Source: Gammaproteobacteria bacterium
GTDB taxonomy: Bacteria; Pseudomonadota; Gammaproteobacteria; Methylococcales; Methylomonadaceae
Assembly: GCA_024276805.1 (NCBI GenBank)
Contig: JAJRWJ010000281.1
Location: forward strand, 1-6,953
Length of the DNA stretch: 6,953 nt
Direction: 5' to 3'
Shown: piece after piece, positions 5,972-6,953 of the stretch
Numbering within the stretch: position 1 is the first letter of the stretch
Layout: each line of letters begins with the position of its first letter
The notes under the pieces: generated by a model
What the model was told of the DNA's origin: nothing
Seen by the model: the letters and a program-made list of their open reading frames with translations, nothing else
Database searches by the model: none
Translations under genes and position numbers: made by a program

Positions 5972-6730
5972 ATGGAAGCACCAGAGGTTATGTATCACAT
6001 TCAAATGAAAAAGGGCGATGTCGGCCGCTATGTTTTCCTCCCTGGGGACCCCGGCCGGTGCGAAATGATTGCCAGCTATTTTGACGATCCCCAATTAATT
6101 GCCTATAACCGCGAGTATAAAACCTATACGGGCACCTTGCTGGGCGAAAAAGTGTCTGTGACGTCTACCGGGATTGGTTGCCCTTCCACCGCAATTGCCG
6201 TGGAAGAATTGATCATGATTGGGGCGGATACCTTCATCCGTGTTGGTACTTCAGGGGGGATGCAGCCCCACTTAAAAGCCGGCGACCTGGGTATTGTGAC
6301 CGGGGCTATCCGGGACGAAGGCACCACACTGCACTACATGCCGCCGGAATTCCCTGCGGTTGCAGATGTGGATGTGGTCTTAGCGCTGAGAGAAGCAGCG
6401 GAGAAACTAGGGTATCCGCATCATCTTGGAATTTCGCATTCGAAAGATTCTTTCTTCGGGCAGCATCAGCCTGAAAGAATGCCCGTGGACAGCCGACTGC
6501 TAACCCGCTGGAAAGCTTGGGTACAGGGCGGCGCAATTTGCTCGGAGATGGAAGCCGCTGCAATCTTCGTCTTGAGCAGTATCTACCGAAAACGGGCCAG
6601 CGGCATTATGCTGATTGGTTGGAACCAGGAAGGCGACAACCCGGAAGAACACGTTTCTGACCTCACCCAACTGATTGAAACCGCGATTGAAAGCGTCAAA
6701 ATCTTGATCGAACAAGACAAAGAAAAATAG
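5972..6730 (+). CDS. udp: Uridine phosphorylase-family nucleoside phosphorylase (copy 1)
   Basis: This predicted cytoplasmic enzyme splits a nucleoside with phosphate into base and pentose 1-phosphate (NP-I family, hexameric type). Its 252 residues match the family (E. coli Udp 253). Visible elements by analogy with E. coli Udp: H9, GDPGR (G25, R29), R47 in NREY, STGIGCPSTAIAVEEL, and RVGTSGG (R90, T93). Then come GAIRDEGTTLHYMPPEFPAVAD, the base-site loop FFGQHQPERMP (Q164/Q166, R169), and SEMEAAA (E192, M193, E194) for the ribose. The position of Udp Arg223 reads Gln in GWNQEGDN, so base preference is less certain than the overall family. SD AGGAG (5961..5965) with a 6-nt spacer sets the start. 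It lies 76 bp after ecfT and 5 bp before a second copy, which suggests salvage of the imported nucleoside. Confidence 0.92.
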   Translation: MEAPEVMYHIQMKKGDVGRYVFLPGDPGRCEMIASYFDDPQLIAYNREYKTYTGTLLGEKVSVTSTGIGCPSTAIAVEELIMIGADTFIRVGTSGGMQPHLKAGDLGIVTGAIRDEGTTLHYMPPEFPAVADVDVVLALREAAEKLGYPHHLGISHSKDSFFGQHQPERMPVDSRLLTRWKAWVQGGAICSEMEAAAIFVLSSIYRKRASGIMLIGWNQEGDNPEEHVSDLTQLIETAIESVKILIEQDKEK

Positions 6731-6735
6731 TTAAA

Positions 6736-6953
6736 ATGATGAGAAATGCTGAACTTCAACACCATATCCAGATGAAAGCAGGTGATGTTGGGCGATATGT
6801 GCTTTTGCCCGGGGACCCAGGCCGCTGCGAAAAGATCGCCGCCTACTTTGATGACCCTCAACATGTCACCCAAAATCGAGAATACAACACATATACCGGC
6901 ACCTTGCTTGGAGAAAAAGTGTCCGTGGTATCCACCGGGATTGGCTGTCCTTC
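6736..6953 (+). CDS. udp: Second uridine phosphorylase-family protein (copy 2), truncated by the window end
   Basis: The first 72 codons of a tandem paralogue are visible. From HIQM onward, 54 of 64 residues equal those of copy 1, including GDPGRCE, NREY and STGIGCPS; the phosphate-binding Gly and both Arg of this segment are kept. The start is ATG at 6736 or the next codon, ATG at 6739. No good SD precedes it, only an A-rich stretch, and it begins 5 bp after the upstream TAG, so it probably depends on translational coupling. The first 8-9 residues differ from copy 1. Two adjacent copies could form mixed hexamers or differ in substrate; the base-binding half is outside the window. Confidence 0.9.
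   Translation, partial: MMRNAELQHHIQMKAGDVGRYVLLPGDPGRCEKIAAYFDDPQHVTQNREYNTYTGTLLGEKVSVVSTGIGCP

Overview
The window carries a divergent, regulator-centred locus of an anaerobe-like bacterium. The base composition is moderate, Shine-Dalgarno (SD) sites are strong, and genes are tightly packed. The protein styles (a URO-D family protein, a HutC-type GntR regulator, an ECF transporter with a 'GQD' ATPase, clostridial-type uridine phosphorylases) suggest Chloroflexi (Anaerolineae) or a related anaerobe. That placement rests on protein style only and is tentative.

Left arm, minus strand: a GntR/UTRA regulator (1959 to 1183, TTG start) is followed after 30 bp by a URO-D superfamily gene (1152 to beyond position 1). 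The URO-D frame is open for all 384 visible codons except for one in-frame amber codon at 886..888. The 3' end of the gene lies outside the window.

Intergenic hub, 1960..2205: two 20-bp operator-like palindromes lie 21 bp apart centre to centre. Each sits in the spacer of its own divergent promoter candidate, and the two -35 elements overlap. A roughly 140-nt leader with a bulged 11-bp hairpin precedes the rightward operon.

Right arm, plus strand: an ECF-type S component (2206..2892), a 74-residue two-helix membrane protein (2937..3161), and a 126-bp gap with two strong hairpins. Then come two ECF ATPases (3288..4151 and 4154..4993), the T component EcfT (5005..5895), a uridine phosphorylase-family enzyme (5972..6730), and the first 72 codons of a second, very similar phosphorylase (from 6736, cut by the window edge).

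Working model (inference): the GntR protein represses both arms from the shared operators. The ECF transporter imports a nucleoside or nucleoside-like compound, and the tandem phosphorylases split it with phosphate into base and pentose 1-phosphate. The S component does not match a substrate class I recognise, so the ligand is open. The most interesting points are the ECF plus tandem-phosphorylase combination, the two-ATPase pair whose sequence deviations fall on one composite ATP site, the symmetric operator hub, and the amber codon in the URO-D gene.
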